Origin: Arthrobacter sp. C9C5 | GTDB taxonomy: Bacteria; Actinomycetota; Actinomycetes; Actinomycetales; Micrococcaceae | Assembly (NCBI RefSeq): GCF_013359735.1 | Contig: NZ_JABFMX010000017.1 | Span: forward strand, 1 to 64,000 | Direction of reading: 5' to 3' | DNA length: 64,000 nucleotides | Shown here: one piece after another, positions 18,804 to 27,970 of the stretch | Numbering within the stretch: position 1 is the first letter of the stretch | How the letters are laid out: every line of letters starts with the position of its first letter | The notes under the pieces: model-generated | What the model was told of the DNA's origin: nothing | The model's database searches: none | The model's input: only the letters and a program-made list of their open reading frames with translations | Position numbers and translations under genes: made by a program

Positions 18804-20075
18804 TTGAAAGTCAGCGAAGCCAGGCAGCTCATCCAGATCAAAGCTCCCATCTTGTCGCGCCAGCGCCGGGTGCTGGCCAACGCCTTCAACGTGGAGGAGT
18901 ACAGGAAGGCGGCCCGGAAAGTGCTGCCCACCGGGATTTTCGACTACCTCGACGGCGGGTCCGAGGACGAAGTGACCCTGCGCCGCAACCGCGCCGTCTT
19001 CGATGCCTGGGCACTCATGCCCAGCTGGGGCCCGGTATCCGGGCCCGATACGACCACCACCCTGCTGGGGAAAGAAAGCGCCCTGCCGCTCACCCTGACC
19101 CCAACCGGGGCCACGCGGCTGTTCCATCCCGAGGGTGAAGCCGCCGTCGCCGCGGCCGCAGACCGGGCCGGTATTCCGTACGGGCTGGCCGGGCTGAGCA
19201 CCGTGGCGATGGAAACGATCGCCGAGCGCCAGCCTAACCTTGACCGCTGGTTCAACTTCGGCCTCACCTCCGACGCCCAGGCGCTCAAGGACAAACTGGC
19301 GCGTTGCGAAGCTGCGGGCTTCACCACGCTCATTGTCGGCGTCGACACACGCGCGCTGGGATCCCGGGAGCGGGATCTACACAACGGCTTCACCGCCCCT
19401 CCCGCGCTGACCCTCTCAACCATCGCCGACATCGCTCGGCGTCCTGCCTGGTGGATCAACTTCCTGAAGGCGGATGGCATCAGTTTCCCCAACCTGGACC
19501 CCCGCAGTGCGGCGGCAACCTCCATGATTACGCCCGCCATGTGGCAGGACATCCTCGGCCACTCGGATGCGACCAGCGGGTGGCAGGAGCTGGAGGCCTT
19601 GCGGCAGGCGTGGAGCGGCAAGATCGTCCTCAAGGGCTGCGTCAACCCGGCCGACGTCGCCAAAGCCTCGCGCATTGGCCTGGACGCCGTACAACTGAGC
19701 AACCACGGCGGACGCCAGCTCGACCACATGCTCAGCCCCATGGACGTCCTGCAGGAATCGAGGCAGCGGGTGGGCGATTCGATCGAGATCTACGTGGACT
19801 CCGGCATCCGGCGGGGCAGCGACATCCTCAAGGCACTCGCGCTGGGCGCCGACGCCTGCTCGATCGGCCGGGCCTACCTCTACGGTCTGGTCGCCGCGGG
19901 ATCGTCCGGCGTCGGACGGATCATTGAGATCCTTGCGGACGAACTCCGGCGTACGATGACGCTAGTAGGCGTTTCCAGCATTCCCGAGTTGAAAGCCCGG
20001 GGTGGAGAAATTCTCCGGGACATTCGTCATTCCGGGGAAATCCTTGAATCGACGGCGTCAGGCGACACGAAGTGA
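18804..20075 (+). CDS. FMN-dependent alpha-hydroxy-acid oxidase/dehydrogenase
   Basis: The start is a TTG at 18804 with GAAAGG upstream (MKVSEARQLIQIKAP). The 423-residue protein belongs to the FMN-dependent family of lactate, glycolate and mandelate enzymes: FDYLDGGSEDEVTLRRNRAVFDAWALMP near residues 48-75, SNHGGRQLDHM near 299-309 with the catalytic His, DSGIRRGSDILKALALGADACSIGRAYLYG near 330-360. It would oxidise an L-2-hydroxy acid to the 2-oxo acid. The substrate is not clear. It lies 82 bases before the ABC transporter genes, which suggests the transported compound may be its substrate or a precursor. Confidence 0.88.
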   Translation: MKVSEARQLIQIKAPILSRQRRVLANAFNVEEYRKAARKVLPTGIFDYLDGGSEDEVTLRRNRAVFDAWALMPSWGPVSGPDTTTTLLGKESALPLTLTPTGATRLFHPEGEAAVAAAADRAGIPYGLAGLSTVAMETIAERQPNLDRWFNFGLTSDAQALKDKLARCEAAGFTTLIVGVDTRALGSRERDLHNGFTAPPALTLSTIADIARRPAWWINFLKADGISFPNLDPRSAAATSMITPAMWQDILGHSDATSGWQELEALRQAWSGKIVLKGCVNPADVAKASRIGLDAVQLSNHGGRQLDHMLSPMDVLQESRQRVGDSIEIYVDSGIRRGSDILKALALGADACSIGRAYLYGLVAAGSSGVGRIIEILADELRRTMTLVGVSSIPELKARGGEILRDIRHSGEILESTASGDTK

Positions 20076-20156
20076 TTCACTCTGATCCAGCAGGCACCCA
20101 GAGTTCTCCCGCAGCGCCGCGGGAGGCCAACGAATCCCTGAACAGCTAAGGAAACC

Positions 20157-21059
20157 ATGCGTACTCGATACCTTTTTCCCGTTCTCACGATCGCTACGGC
20201 GCTCTCCCTCTCAGGCTGTGTCAATAACAGCGAACCTGCAGCCACCGGTGGCGCGAATGCGAGCTCCGACGTCGTCGATGTGAAAAAGAACGACGCCATT
20301 GCTGCGGCACTGCCGGAAAAAATCAAGAACGCCGGCGTGCTCAATGTCGGCATGGCCAACAATTACCCGCCCAACGAGTTCAAGGACGATAACGGGGCAC
20401 CCGCAGGCTGGTCCGTGGATCTCACTAACGCGCTGGGAAAAGTGATGGGGTTGAAGGTCAATTTCGATATTGGCACCTTCGATAACATCCTTCCGGCCGT
20501 CCGGGCGGGGAAGGACGACATGGGCATGTCCTCGTTTACGGACACCGTGGAACGCGAAAAGCAGGTGGATTTCGTGAACTACTATTCCGCCGGCATTCAG
20601 TGGGCCGCGCCGAAGGGCAAGACCGTGGATCCGAAGAACGCCTGCGGACTCAAGGTTGCCGTCCAGGCCACTACCTACGAGGACACCCACGAGGTGCCGG
20701 CCAAATCGAAGGCCTGCACGGATGCCGGGAAGCCGGCCATCACCATCTTCCGCTACGACGCCCAGGACCAGGCCACAAACGCCCTGGTGGTGGGGCAGGT
20801 CGACGCGATGAGCGCCGATTCACCCGTGACGCTGTACGCGATCTCCAAGACCAAGGACAAGCTCCAGACCGCCGGCGATGCGTTCGAGGTGGCACCGTAC
20901 GGGATCCCGGTGGCGAAAGGCAGCGCCTTCACGCCGGTCCTGCAGAAGGCGCTCCAGTCGCTGATCGACGACGGTTCCTACACCAAGATCCTGGCCAAGT
21001 GGGGAGTGGAAGCCGGCGGCATCAAGACGGCGGAACTCAACGTGGCCGCCAAAGGGTGA
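20157..21059 (+). CDS. ABC transporter substrate-binding lipoprotein (polar amino acid type)
   Basis: This 300-residue protein has a signal peptide with lipobox LSLSGC (Cys near residue 21), then a mature periplasmic-binding-protein domain: NVGMANNYPPNEFKDDNGAPAGWSVDLTNALGKVMGLKVNFDIGTFDNILPAVRAGKDDMGMSSFTDT near 64-130, typical of the SBP_bac_3 (amino acid) family. The sequence FVNYYSAGIQWAAPKG is the hinge region. The ligand is unknown. It is first in a three-gene transporter operon; the permease ATG follows six bases after the stop. Confidence 0.9.
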   Translation: MRTRYLFPVLTIATALSLSGCVNNSEPAATGGANASSDVVDVKKNDAIAAALPEKIKNAGVLNVGMANNYPPNEFKDDNGAPAGWSVDLTNALGKVMGLKVNFDIGTFDNILPAVRAGKDDMGMSSFTDTVEREKQVDFVNYYSAGIQWAAPKGKTVDPKNACGLKVAVQATTYEDTHEVPAKSKACTDAGKPAITIFRYDAQDQATNALVVGQVDAMSADSPVTLYAISKTKDKLQTAGDAFEVAPYGIPVAKGSAFTPVLQKALQSLIDDGSYTKILAKWGVEAGGIKTAELNVAAKG

Positions 21060-21065
21060 CACCCC

Positions 21066-22181
21066 ATGAGCGAGCGGGAACCCGACCCGATGCTTGACCC
21101 GGACCCTGCCAAGAAGCTGCCCGCGGGCGGCGCGCAGCGTGCCGGCCAGGCGCAGCCGGCCGGCAAGGCGCAGCGCGCCGGCGTGAGCGAGGCGGACGAC
21201 TCCCCGGCGGAGGCCATCGTCGCCATCCCGCTGCGCCACCCATGGCGGAACGTGATCGCAGTGCTCCTGGTGCTGGGCCTTGCGGTCTTCGTCCTCGACG
21301 CCGCGCAGCGCCCGGACTACGGCTGGGCGGACGTGGGCAAGTACATCTTCGACCGCCGGATCAGCCAGGCCGCGTGGGTGACGCTGTGGCTGACCATTTA
21401 CGCGATGATCAGCGCGATCGTCATCGGGCTCCTGCTGGCCATCATGCGGCTCTCCCCGAACCCGGTGCTGAAGAGCATCGCGTGGCTCTACATCTGGATT
21501 TTCCGGGGGACTCCGGTCTACGTCCAGCTGGTGTTCTGGGGCATCGTGTCGCTGATCTATCCGGTGTTCACCCTGGGGATTCCGTTCATGACTCCCTGGG
21601 TCACCATCCCGAACGAGGTCTTCACCAACCTGTTCATCACCGCCGTCATCGGGCTGGGCCTGAACGAAGCCTCCTACATGTCCGAGATCGTGCGGGCCGG
21701 CCTGCTGTCCGTAGACGAGGGCCAGGCCGAGGCCTCGACGGCCTTGGCGATGTCCTGGGGGCAGACGATGCGGTACGTCGTGGTCCCGCAGGCCATGAAA
21801 ATCATCATTCCGCCCACGGGGAACGAAGTTATCTCGATGCTCAAGACCACCTCCCTGGTCGCTGCGATCCCGTTGAGCATCGACTTGTACGGCGTCTCCC
21901 GCGGCATCTCCGCGGTGACGTTCACGCCGGTGCCGCTGCTGATCGTCGCGTCCCTCTGGTACCTGCTCTTCACCTCGGTGCTGATGGTCGGCCAGCACTT
22001 CATCGAAAAGCGGTTCTCACGCGGAACCGGACGGATGAAGACTGACAAGGGACCCGCGGCACCCGGGCCGGCGCCGACGGCGGGACCCGGCGCGACAGGG
22101 GCACTCGGTACGCCCGGCGCGCCCGGTACGCCCGGCGCTCCCGGGGCACCGATCGGTAACGACTTTGGAGGAAAAGGATGA
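21066..22181 (+). CDS. Amino acid ABC transporter permease with unusual tails
   Basis: This 371-residue permease has the BPD-transport core: [26 protein letters not shown] near 100-125, the [17 protein letters not shown] motif near 144-160, and the EAA loop [54 protein letters not shown] near 200-254. The N terminus (residues 1-45) is Ala/Gln/Gly-rich and the C terminus ends with repeated P-G-x-P-G triplets ([14 protein letters not shown]), so both ends are low complexity. It overlaps the ATPase gene by four bases (ATGA), indicating translational coupling. Confidence 0.9.
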   Translation: MSEREPDPMLDPDPAKKLPAGGAQRAGQAQPAGKAQRAGVSEADDSPAEAIVAIPLRHPWRNVIAVLLVLGLAVFVLDAAQRPDYGWADVGKYIFDRRISQAAWVTLWLTIYAMISAIVIGLLLAIMRLSPNPVLKSIAWLYIWIFRGTPVYVQLVFWGIVSLIYPVFTLGIPFMTPWVTIPNEVFTNLFITAVIGLGLNEASYMSEIVRAGLLSVDEGQAEASTALAMSWGQTMRYVVVPQAMKIIIPPTGNEVISMLKTTSLVAAIPLSIDLYGVSRGISAVTFTPVPLLIVASLWYLLFTSVLMVGQHFIEKRFSRGTGRMKTDKGPAAPGPAPTAGPGATGALGTPGAPGTPGAPGAPIGNDFGGKG

Positions 22182-22945
22182 CCGGCGCGCCCATGGTCCT
22201 TGCGGAAAAGGTTTCCAAAAATTTCGGCACCAATAAGGTGCTGCGCGGGATCAGCCTGGAAGTGGCCCGCGGCGAGGTGCTCTGCATCGTGGGCCCCAGT
22301 GGCTCAGGCAAATCGACGTTTCTTCGCTGCATCAACCACCTCGAACGCGTCGACGGGGGCAGGCTCTCGGTGGAGGGCCAGTTGGTTGGCTACCGTCAAA
22401 AAGGCGAAAAGCTCTACGAGCTCAAGCTCAGTGAGGCGGCGCACCAGCGGCAGGACATCGGGATGGTTTTCCAGAGGTTCAACCTGTTCCCGCATCTCAC
22501 CGCGTTGGAGAACATCACCCTCGCTCCCATGCGCGTGAAAAAACAGTCCAAGGCAGCAGCCACCGCCAGGGCTATGGAACTGCTGGAACGGGTGGGGCTG
22601 GAGGACAAGGGCGATGCCTATCCGGCCCACCTGTCCGGCGGCCAACAGCAGCGTGTAGCGATCGCCCGGGCCCTGGCCATGGACCCGAAACTGATGCTCT
22701 TCGACGAACCGACCAGCGCCCTGGACCCGGAGCTGGTGGGCGAGGTCCTGGACGTCATGAAGGGGCTGGCCAAGAGCGGCATGACCATGATTGTGGTGAC
22801 CCACGAGATGGGGTTCGCCCGGGAAGTCGCGGACACCCTGGTCTTCATGGATGAAGGCGTGGTGGTGGAGGCCGGACCTCCGCGGCAGCTCCTCAGCAAC
22901 CCGCAGCACGAGCGAACCAAGGCGTTCCTTTCCAAGGTCCTCTGA
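22178..22945 (+). CDS. Amino acid ABC transporter ATP-binding protein
   Basis: This 255-residue ATPase has Walker [10 protein letters not shown] near residues 39-47, Q-loop [20 protein letters not shown] near 93-112, signature [34 protein letters not shown] near 152-185 (signature and Walker B) and H-loop [17 protein letters not shown] near 205-222. It matches GlnQ/HisP-type subunits of polar amino acid importers. It is last in the SBP-permease-ATPase operon and begins at the overlapping ATGA with GGAAAAGG upstream. Confidence 0.92.
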   Translation: MTGAPMVLAEKVSKNFGTNKVLRGISLEVARGEVLCIVGPSGSGKSTFLRCINHLERVDGGRLSVEGQLVGYRQKGEKLYELKLSEAAHQRQDIGMVFQRFNLFPHLTALENITLAPMRVKKQSKAAATARAMELLERVGLEDKGDAYPAHLSGGQQQRVAIARALAMDPKLMLFDEPTSALDPELVGEVLDVMKGLAKSGMTMIVVTHEMGFAREVADTLVFMDEGVVVEAGPPRQLLSNPQHERTKAFLSKVL

Positions 22946-23143
22946 CGCGTCACTGGAATCCCGGCCGGGGTGGTGGGGATGCCCCCGGCGGACTTTCCGG
23001 AACCCGTTGTCAGCGCGACCCAGTGGGCCTACGCTGTGCCACGACGGCCCCACTCCGGGGACCGGTTCCAGGACCCTCCCTCGCTGGGGTGCCAGCACAC
23101 CCCCGGATGCCCGCGTCCTGGACTTCACGGGACAGGAACTGCC

Positions 23144-23464
23144 ATGACCAAGTATCTGTTTGAAGCCAATTACCTGGGCGAAGGAATCAAAGGACTCATG
23201 CGGGAGGGCGGCAGCAAGCGCCGCGACGCCCTGGTGGACGCCCTCAAATCCGTTGGCGGAACGCTCGAGTGCTTCTATTACGCCTTCGGGGACACCGACG
23301 TCCTGGGCGTCCTGGAGGCCCCGAGCGACGCCGACGCCGCAGCCCTTTCGCTGATGATCAACGCCACCGGCAACGTCAACGTCCGGCTGAAGCCGCTCAT
23401 GTCGGTGGAGGACATCGACGAAGCGGTCAGGAAGACACCCACCTACCGGGCGCCGGGTCAGTAG
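23144..23464 (+). CDS. GYD domain protein
   Basis: The ATG at 23144 follows GACAGGAACTGCC. The 106-residue protein begins MTKYLFEANYLGEGIKGLMREGGSKRRDALVDALKSVGG, then FYYAFGDTDVLGVLEAPSDADAAALSLMINATGNVNV, the conserved layout of the GYD family (about 100 residues, ferredoxin-like dimer, unknown function). It stands in its own unit between the ABC operon and the MFS transporter. Confidence 0.85.
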   Translation: MTKYLFEANYLGEGIKGLMREGGSKRRDALVDALKSVGGTLECFYYAFGDTDVLGVLEAPSDADAAALSLMINATGNVNVRLKPLMSVEDIDEAVRKTPTYRAPGQ

Positions 23465-23563
23465 GGGCGTTACCCGCCAAAGCCTGCGTTCTGTGACGGC
23501 CCAACGGGTCCGTGACGGCGAGCGGGTTCGGTTCCGGCCGCCGTCGTAGGACAGACTGTTGCC

Positions 23564-24928
23564 GTGAGCAACTCTCCCCGCACCGGCATCGCCATCGCAG
23601 GGCTCAGCCTCGGCACGGCGCTGAACCCGCTGAACTCCTCGATGATCGCCGTCGCGCTGGTGGTGCTGCGCGCGGATTTCGCGCTCGACGTCGCCACGGT
23701 CACCTGGGTGGTCACCTCCTTCTACCTCACCTCGGCGGCCGGCCAACCGCTGATGGGACGGCTCGCGGACCGCTTCGGCCCGCGCCGGCTGTTCCTGCTG
23801 GGCATGGCCCTCGTCGCGGTCACCTGCGCGCTTGCCCCGTTCGCGCCAAACTTCGCGCTGCTCTGCGTGGCGCGGGCGTTTATGGCGCTCGGCACCGCGA
23901 CGGCGTATCCCAGCGCCGTCGTGATGGTCGCGGCGCTGGCGCGGCAGGCGAACGTTAGATCCACCCGGCCGCTGGGCCGGATCCAGATGGCGAACACCTC
24001 GGCGGCCGCCGTCGGACCGGTGGTGGGCGGGCTGCTGGTGAGCCTGGTGGGCTGGCAGGCGCTGTTCCTGATCAACGTCCCACTAGCGCTGGCGGCAATC
24101 CTGGTGGTCCGGCGGTTCGCCCCGGCGGACGCCCAGCGGGAACGCGGCAAGGTGTCGGAACTGCTCCGCGACTCGGACCTGCCGGGCATCGGCGCGTTCA
24201 TCGGCGCCCTGGTGCTGGTGATGATGGCGCTGCTCAATGTGCTGCCCGACTACCGGTGGTGGCTGCTGGGCGCCGGGCTGCTGCTCGCCGTGCTGTTCAC
24301 CGTGCGCGAGCTGCGCTTCAGCCCGCCCTTCCTGGACCTGCGGCTGCTGGGGACCAACCGGCCGCTGCTGCTGGTCTACCTGGGCTTCGCGCTGTTCAAC
24401 GGCGTCTACTACTTCGCGTTCTTCGGTCTCCCGCAGCTGCTGCAGACCGCCGGCGGCTACGACCCGGGAATCGTGGGCCTGCTGATGCTGCCGCTCGCCG
24501 CCATTTCGGTGGTCGGGACGCCGTTCGCGGTCCGCGCCATCGACAGCTTCGGCGTCCGGCGGGTGCTGATCGCCGGCGTCGTGCTGCTGATCGCCGCGTC
24601 CGGAACCATGTGGCTGCTGACCGCGTCCCTCGCCGCTCCGCTGGTGCTGGCGATGACGGCGTTGCTGGGGGTGCCGTACTGCGTGGTCAGCATCGCCTCG
24701 AGCCAGGGCATGTACCTCTCCACCCGGCTGGAGGAGCGCGGCGTGGCGGCCGGGATCTACCAGACCTGCCGCTACCTCGGCGCCATCACCGCGACCGTGC
24801 TGATCGGCATCTTCTACGGCACCGGCGTCAGCCAGGCGAACTGGGGGCTGATGGTCTTTGTCATGCTCGGCCTCGGCGCCGTGGTCTTCGTCGTGTCACT
24901 GCTCTGGCGGGAGCGCCGGCAGGCCTAG
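23564..24928 (+). CDS. MFS transporter, DHA2-like
   Basis: This starts at a GTG and encodes 454 residues with about 14 hydrophobic segments. The motif-A loop GRLADRFGPRRLFL near residues 65-78 lies between TM2 and TM3, and LNSSMIAVALVVLRADF near 24-40 matches the first helix of DHA2 drug exporters. The proton-coupled exporter would move drugs or metabolites across the cytoplasmic membrane. The gene stands alone, with no TetR or MarR neighbour. A short GC hairpin at 24965-24983 may end its transcript. Confidence 0.88.
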   Translation: MSNSPRTGIAIAGLSLGTALNPLNSSMIAVALVVLRADFALDVATVTWVVTSFYLTSAAGQPLMGRLADRFGPRRLFLLGMALVAVTCALAPFAPNFALLCVARAFMALGTATAYPSAVVMVAALARQANVRSTRPLGRIQMANTSAAAVGPVVGGLLVSLVGWQALFLINVPLALAAILVVRRFAPADAQRERGKVSELLRDSDLPGIGAFIGALVLVMMALLNVLPDYRWWLLGAGLLLAVLFTVRELRFSPPFLDLRLLGTNRPLLLVYLGFALFNGVYYFAFFGLPQLLQTAGGYDPGIVGLLMLPLAAISVVGTPFAVRAIDSFGVRRVLIAGVVLLIAASGTMWLLTASLAAPLVLAMTALLGVPYCVVSIASSQGMYLSTRLEERGVAAGIYQTCRYLGAITATVLIGIFYGTGVSQANWGLMVFVMLGLGAVVFVVSLLWRERRQA

Positions 24929-24964
24929 GACGGCCTAGACGGCCCGTCCGACGACTCCCTTGAC

Positions 24965-24983
24965 GCCCCTGCACCGCAGGGGC
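24965..24983 (+). terminator. Candidate terminator hairpin after the MFS gene
   Basis: GCCCCTGC (24965-24972) pairs perfectly with GCAGGGGC (24976-24983) across a 3-base loop. There is no following T-tract, so termination strength is uncertain. Confidence 0.45.
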
Positions 24984-25049
24984 TAAGTGTGAGCGGAGCC
25001 ACAAAATATTTGCCTGAGCGCCTTCGGGACGCCTATAGTCAACTCAGTG

Positions 25050-25084
25050 GTTCGATATTAGAACAGCGAGTTCTATTATCGAAC
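25050..25084 (+). promoter_or_regulatory. Double GTTC-N7-GAAC operator upstream of the FAD monooxygenase
   Basis: Two 15-base arms, GTTCGATATTAGAAC (25050-25064) and GTTCTATTATCGAAC (25070-25084), are inverted copies of each other with one mismatch around a 5-base spacer. Each arm is itself GTTC-N7-GAAC. The GTTCGATAAT-type core resembles published PcaR/IclR-family sites for aromatic catabolism. The site ends 51 bases before the monooxygenase GTG. No regulator gene is adjacent in this window. Confidence 0.7.
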
Positions 25085-25135
25085 AACCAAATCTTGACGG
25101 CGCCAGCCAGCCCTACAACGACGTAAGGAAATCCC

Positions 25136-27034
25136 GTGCACTTCCACCACCACGGCTATGTATCCGGGGACCCGCGGGTCCAGCCGGCCGCCGGCGTCGG
25201 CGTCGACCGCCCGGCAGAGCTTCCCGACGTCGTCGACGTGCTGATTGTGGGCACCGGGCCCGCGGGCATGGTCGCCGCCGCCCAGCTCTCGCAGTTCCCC
25301 GACATCACGACGCGGATCGTGGAGCGCCGGCCCGGCAGGCTCGCCATCGGCCAGGCGGACGGCATCCAGGCCCGGAGCGTCGAGACGTTCCAGGCCTTCG
25401 GCTTCGCCGAGCGGATCATCGCCGAGGCGTACCGCATCACCGAGATGGCGTTCTGGAAGCCGGACCCTGCGGATCCGTCCCGCATTGTCCGCGCCGCACG
25501 CACCCTCGATGACCCGGCCGGGATCAGCGAGTTCCCGCACCTGATCGTCAACCAGGCCCGCGTCCTGGACTACTTCGCCGAGGTGATGGCCAACGCGCCC
25601 ACCCGGATGAAACCGGACTACGGCTACGAATTCCATGGGCTGGAAGTCGGCGAGGGGGAGTATCCCGTCACCGTGACGCTCGCGCACACCTCGGGACCGG
25701 ACGCCGGCCGGGAGCGCACCGTGCGGGCCAAGTACGTTGTGGGCGCGGACGGTGCCCGGAGCAAGGTGCGGGATTCGATCGGCTGCACCATGGCCGGCGA
25801 CAAGGCCAACCACGCCTGGGGCGTGATGGACGTGCTCGCCAACACCGACTTCCCGGACATCCGCACCAAGTGCGCCATCACCTCCGGCGCGGGCGGCAGC
25901 ATCCTGCTGATCCCGCGCGAGGGCGGCCACCTCTTCCGGATGTACGTGGACCTGGGGGTAGTCCCGGAGGACGACGCCGGCGCGGTGCGCAGCACCAGCA
26001 TCGAGCAGATCATCGCCAAGGCCAACGCCATCATCCACCCCTACACGCTGGACGTGCGCAACGTCGCCTGGCACAGCGTCTACGAGGTGGGCCACCGCCT
26101 CACCGACCGGTTCGACGACGTCGTCCCGGAGGACCTCGGCACCCGCACGCCGCGCGTGTTCATCACCGGCGACGCCTGCCACACGCACAGCGCCAAGGCC
26201 GGCCAGGGCATGAACGTCTCCATGCAGGACGGCTTCAACCTGGGCTGGAAGCTGGGTCACGTGCTGGAGGGCCGCAGCCCGGAGAGCCTGCTGGCCACCT
26301 ACTCCGCAGAACGCCAGGTCGTGGCGAAGAACCTCATCGACTTCGACAAGGAATGGTCGACGCTGATGGCCAAGAAGCCGGAGGAATTCGACAGCCCCTC
26401 CCAGCTGGAGGATTTCTACGTCAGCACCGCGGAGTTCCCTGCCGGCTTCATGACCCAGTACACCCCGTCGATGCTGATCGGCGAGGCCACGCACCAGGAG
26501 CTGGCCACTGGTTTTCCCATTGGCAAGCGCTTCAAGTCCGCACCGGTGGTGCGGGTTTGCGACACCAACCCGCTGCACCTGGGCCACCAGGCCACGGCGG
26601 ACGGCCGGTGGCGGATCTACGTCTTCGCGGACCCGGCCGTGCCCGGCGCGCCGTCGCCCACCACGGACTTGGCCGCCTGGCTGGCCGAGGCGCCGGACTC
26701 GCCGCTCGCCGCCACCCCTGAGGGTTTAGACCGTGACGCATGGTTCGACGTCAAGGTCATCTACCAGCAGGAGCACACGAGCGTGGATATCGGCGCCGTG
26801 CCGGCGGTGTTCAAGCCTGCCGTGGGGCCGTTCCAGCTGAACTACCTGGAGAAGGTCTACGCCGCGGATCCGCGGGCGGACATCTTTGAGCAGCGCGGCC
26901 TGGACCGCGGCGGCGTTGTGGTGGTGGTGCGCCCGGACCAGTACGTGGCCACCGTGCTGCCCCTGACGGCGACGGCGGAGCTCGCCGCGTTCTTCGCGCC
27001 GTTGTTGGGGGAGCGGGTGACCGGGCGGGCGTAG
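25136..27034 (+). CDS. FAD-dependent aromatic-ring monooxygenase (phenol 2-monooxygenase / 3-hydroxybenzoate 4-monooxygenase type)
   Basis: This 632-residue protein starts at a GTG with AAGGAAATCCC upstream. Visible motifs are the FAD ADP-binding VLIVGTGPAGMVAAAQLSQF near residues 35-54, VGADGARSKVRDSIG near 200-214, and GDACHTHSAKAGQGMNVSMQDGFNLGWKLGHVL near 345-377 with the flavin-contacting GD. The C-terminal 150 residues (from RVCDTNPLHLG) form the thioredoxin-like domain of the phenol hydroxylase/MobA group. It would hydroxylate a phenol or hydroxybenzoate with NAD(P)H and O2. Its size matches MobA-type 3-hydroxybenzoate 4-hydroxylase. It is a single gene with a distinctive upstream operator. 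Confidence 0.88.
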   Translation: MHFHHHGYVSGDPRVQPAAGVGVDRPAELPDVVDVLIVGTGPAGMVAAAQLSQFPDITTRIVERRPGRLAIGQADGIQARSVETFQAFGFAERIIAEAYRITEMAFWKPDPADPSRIVRAARTLDDPAGISEFPHLIVNQARVLDYFAEVMANAPTRMKPDYGYEFHGLEVGEGEYPVTVTLAHTSGPDAGRERTVRAKYVVGADGARSKVRDSIGCTMAGDKANHAWGVMDVLANTDFPDIRTKCAITSGAGGSILLIPREGGHLFRMYVDLGVVPEDDAGAVRSTSIEQIIAKANAIIHPYTLDVRNVAWHSVYEVGHRLTDRFDDVVPEDLGTRTPRVFITGDACHTHSAKAGQGMNVSMQDGFNLGWKLGHVLEGRSPESLLATYSAERQVVAKNLIDFDKEWSTLMAKKPEEFDSPSQLEDFYVSTAEFPAGFMTQYTPSMLIGEATHQELATGFPIGKRFKSAPVVRVCDTNPLHLGHQATADGRWRIYVFADPAVPGAPSPTTDLAAWLAEAPDSPLAATPEGLDRDAWFDVKVIYQQEHTSVDIGAVPAVFKPAVGPFQLNYLEKVYAADPRADIFEQRGLDRGGVVVVVRPDQYVATVLPLTATAELAAFFAPLLGERVTGRA

Positions 27035-27049
27035 CCGGAGGCGTTCGGC

Positions 27050-27634
27050 TCAGGCGAGGGCGTCGGCGGTCAGGCGCTCGCCGTTGAAGTATTCAAGCCG
27101 CCAGCCGTCCACGGCGTGGTGGTGGGCCAGATTGAGCGCAGCGTTGTCGACCCGCTGCAGCGGGCGGCCGACGATCCGGCCGAGGCTCACCCGGAGCAGC
27201 GAGCCGTGCGCCACCACCAGGACGCGGCCGCCGCGGAACTCCTCCGCCAGTGCTTCCAGCGCGCCCAGTCCGCGGTCTGCGGCGTCGTCTTCGGTTTCGG
27301 CGCCGCGGAAACCGCCGGGGATGCGCAGGGCGTCCAGCTCCGGGCCGTCCTGCAGCCCCTCGGCGGGGCCGAAGGAGCGCTCGGTGAGCTCCGGCACGTG
27401 CCGGGCCACGCTGAGGCCAAGCCCGGCGGCGATCAGGTCAGCGGTCTCGGCAGCACGGCCCAGCGGCGAGGAGACGATCGCGTCCCACGTGTCGCCGGAC
27501 AGGGCGGCGGCAGCGTCCCGCGCCTGGCTGCGGCCGACGTCGTTCAGCGGAATGTCGGTGGATCCCTGCAGGCGGCGCTGCGCGTTCCAGTCGGTCTGGC
27601 CATGGCGGATGAGCGCAAAAGTTGTCAGGGGCAT
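27050..27634 (-). CDS. Histidine phosphatase family protein
   Basis: This 194-residue protein has the RHG catalytic motif FALIRHGQTDWNAQRRLQGSTDIPLN near residues 6-31, the second conserved Arg in SSPLGRAAETADLI near 55-68, the Glu of PELTERSFGPAEG near 80-92 and the catalytic His of VVAHGSLLRV near 140-149. It belongs to the phosphoglycerate-mutase-like branch of phosphatases; the substrate is unknown. It converges on the FAD monooxygenase with a 16-base gap. Confidence 0.9.
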   Translation of the reverse strand: MPLTTFALIRHGQTDWNAQRRLQGSTDIPLNDVGRSQARDAAAALSGDTWDAIVSSPLGRAAETADLIAAGLGLSVARHVPELTERSFGPAEGLQDGPELDALRIPGGFRGAETEDDAADRGLGALEALAEEFRGGRVLVVAHGSLLRVSLGRIVGRPLQRVDNAALNLAHHHAVDGWRLEYFNGERLTADALA

Positions 27635-27688
27635 GCTTCCATTGTGCCCTGAGCTGGTCTGGACCCTGTTCCGCGGGCCGCAGGCGCC

Positions 27689-27760
27689 TCAGCTGCGGCT
27701 GGCCAGCACAGACTGCAATTTCTCGAAGGACTCGGTCCATCCGTTGCGGCTGGATGGGTG
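27689..27760 (-). pseudogene. 3' remnant of a SRPBCC/AHSA1-like gene
   Basis: On the minus strand these bases read ...HPSSRNGWTESFEKLQSVL then a few residues and a TGA stop at 27689-27691. The NGW-x-E-x-x-E-K-L ending is how SRPBCC/AHSA1-family proteins finish. Upstream (27761 to about 27870) no continuation in any frame is recognisable, so only the tail is left, immediately before the amino-sugar cluster. The rest of the gap up to 27970 holds the promoter of that cluster. Confidence 0.45.
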
Positions 27761-27879
27761 TCTCGTACTTCTGTTCTGACTGGCGTCAGTGGGTCTGCAC
27801 TCAGCCGTTGCTACCGGCTTCTAATGGCCGCAGCGGTCGTCTCTTCCGGGATGAGCGGGCGCTTCTTCAGCGGCGGCTA

Positions 27880-27935
27880 TTGACACCGGATCCCACTGAC
27901 GGTTAGCTTTGCTCTACTTCTTATCGATCAGATAA
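27880..27935 (+). promoter_or_regulatory. Promoter and operator of the amino-sugar cluster
   Basis: TTGACA at 27880-27885 and TAGCTT at 27904-27909, 18 bases apart, make a good housekeeping promoter. TTATC-GATCA-GATAA at 27921-27935 is an inverted repeat just downstream of the -10 element, well placed for repression, plausibly by the ROK-family protein encoded in the cluster. The first start codon (GTG) is at 27971. Confidence 0.6.
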
Positions 27936-27970
27936 AAAAGTACATCCCGACTGTAAGGACCGGCAGGCAA

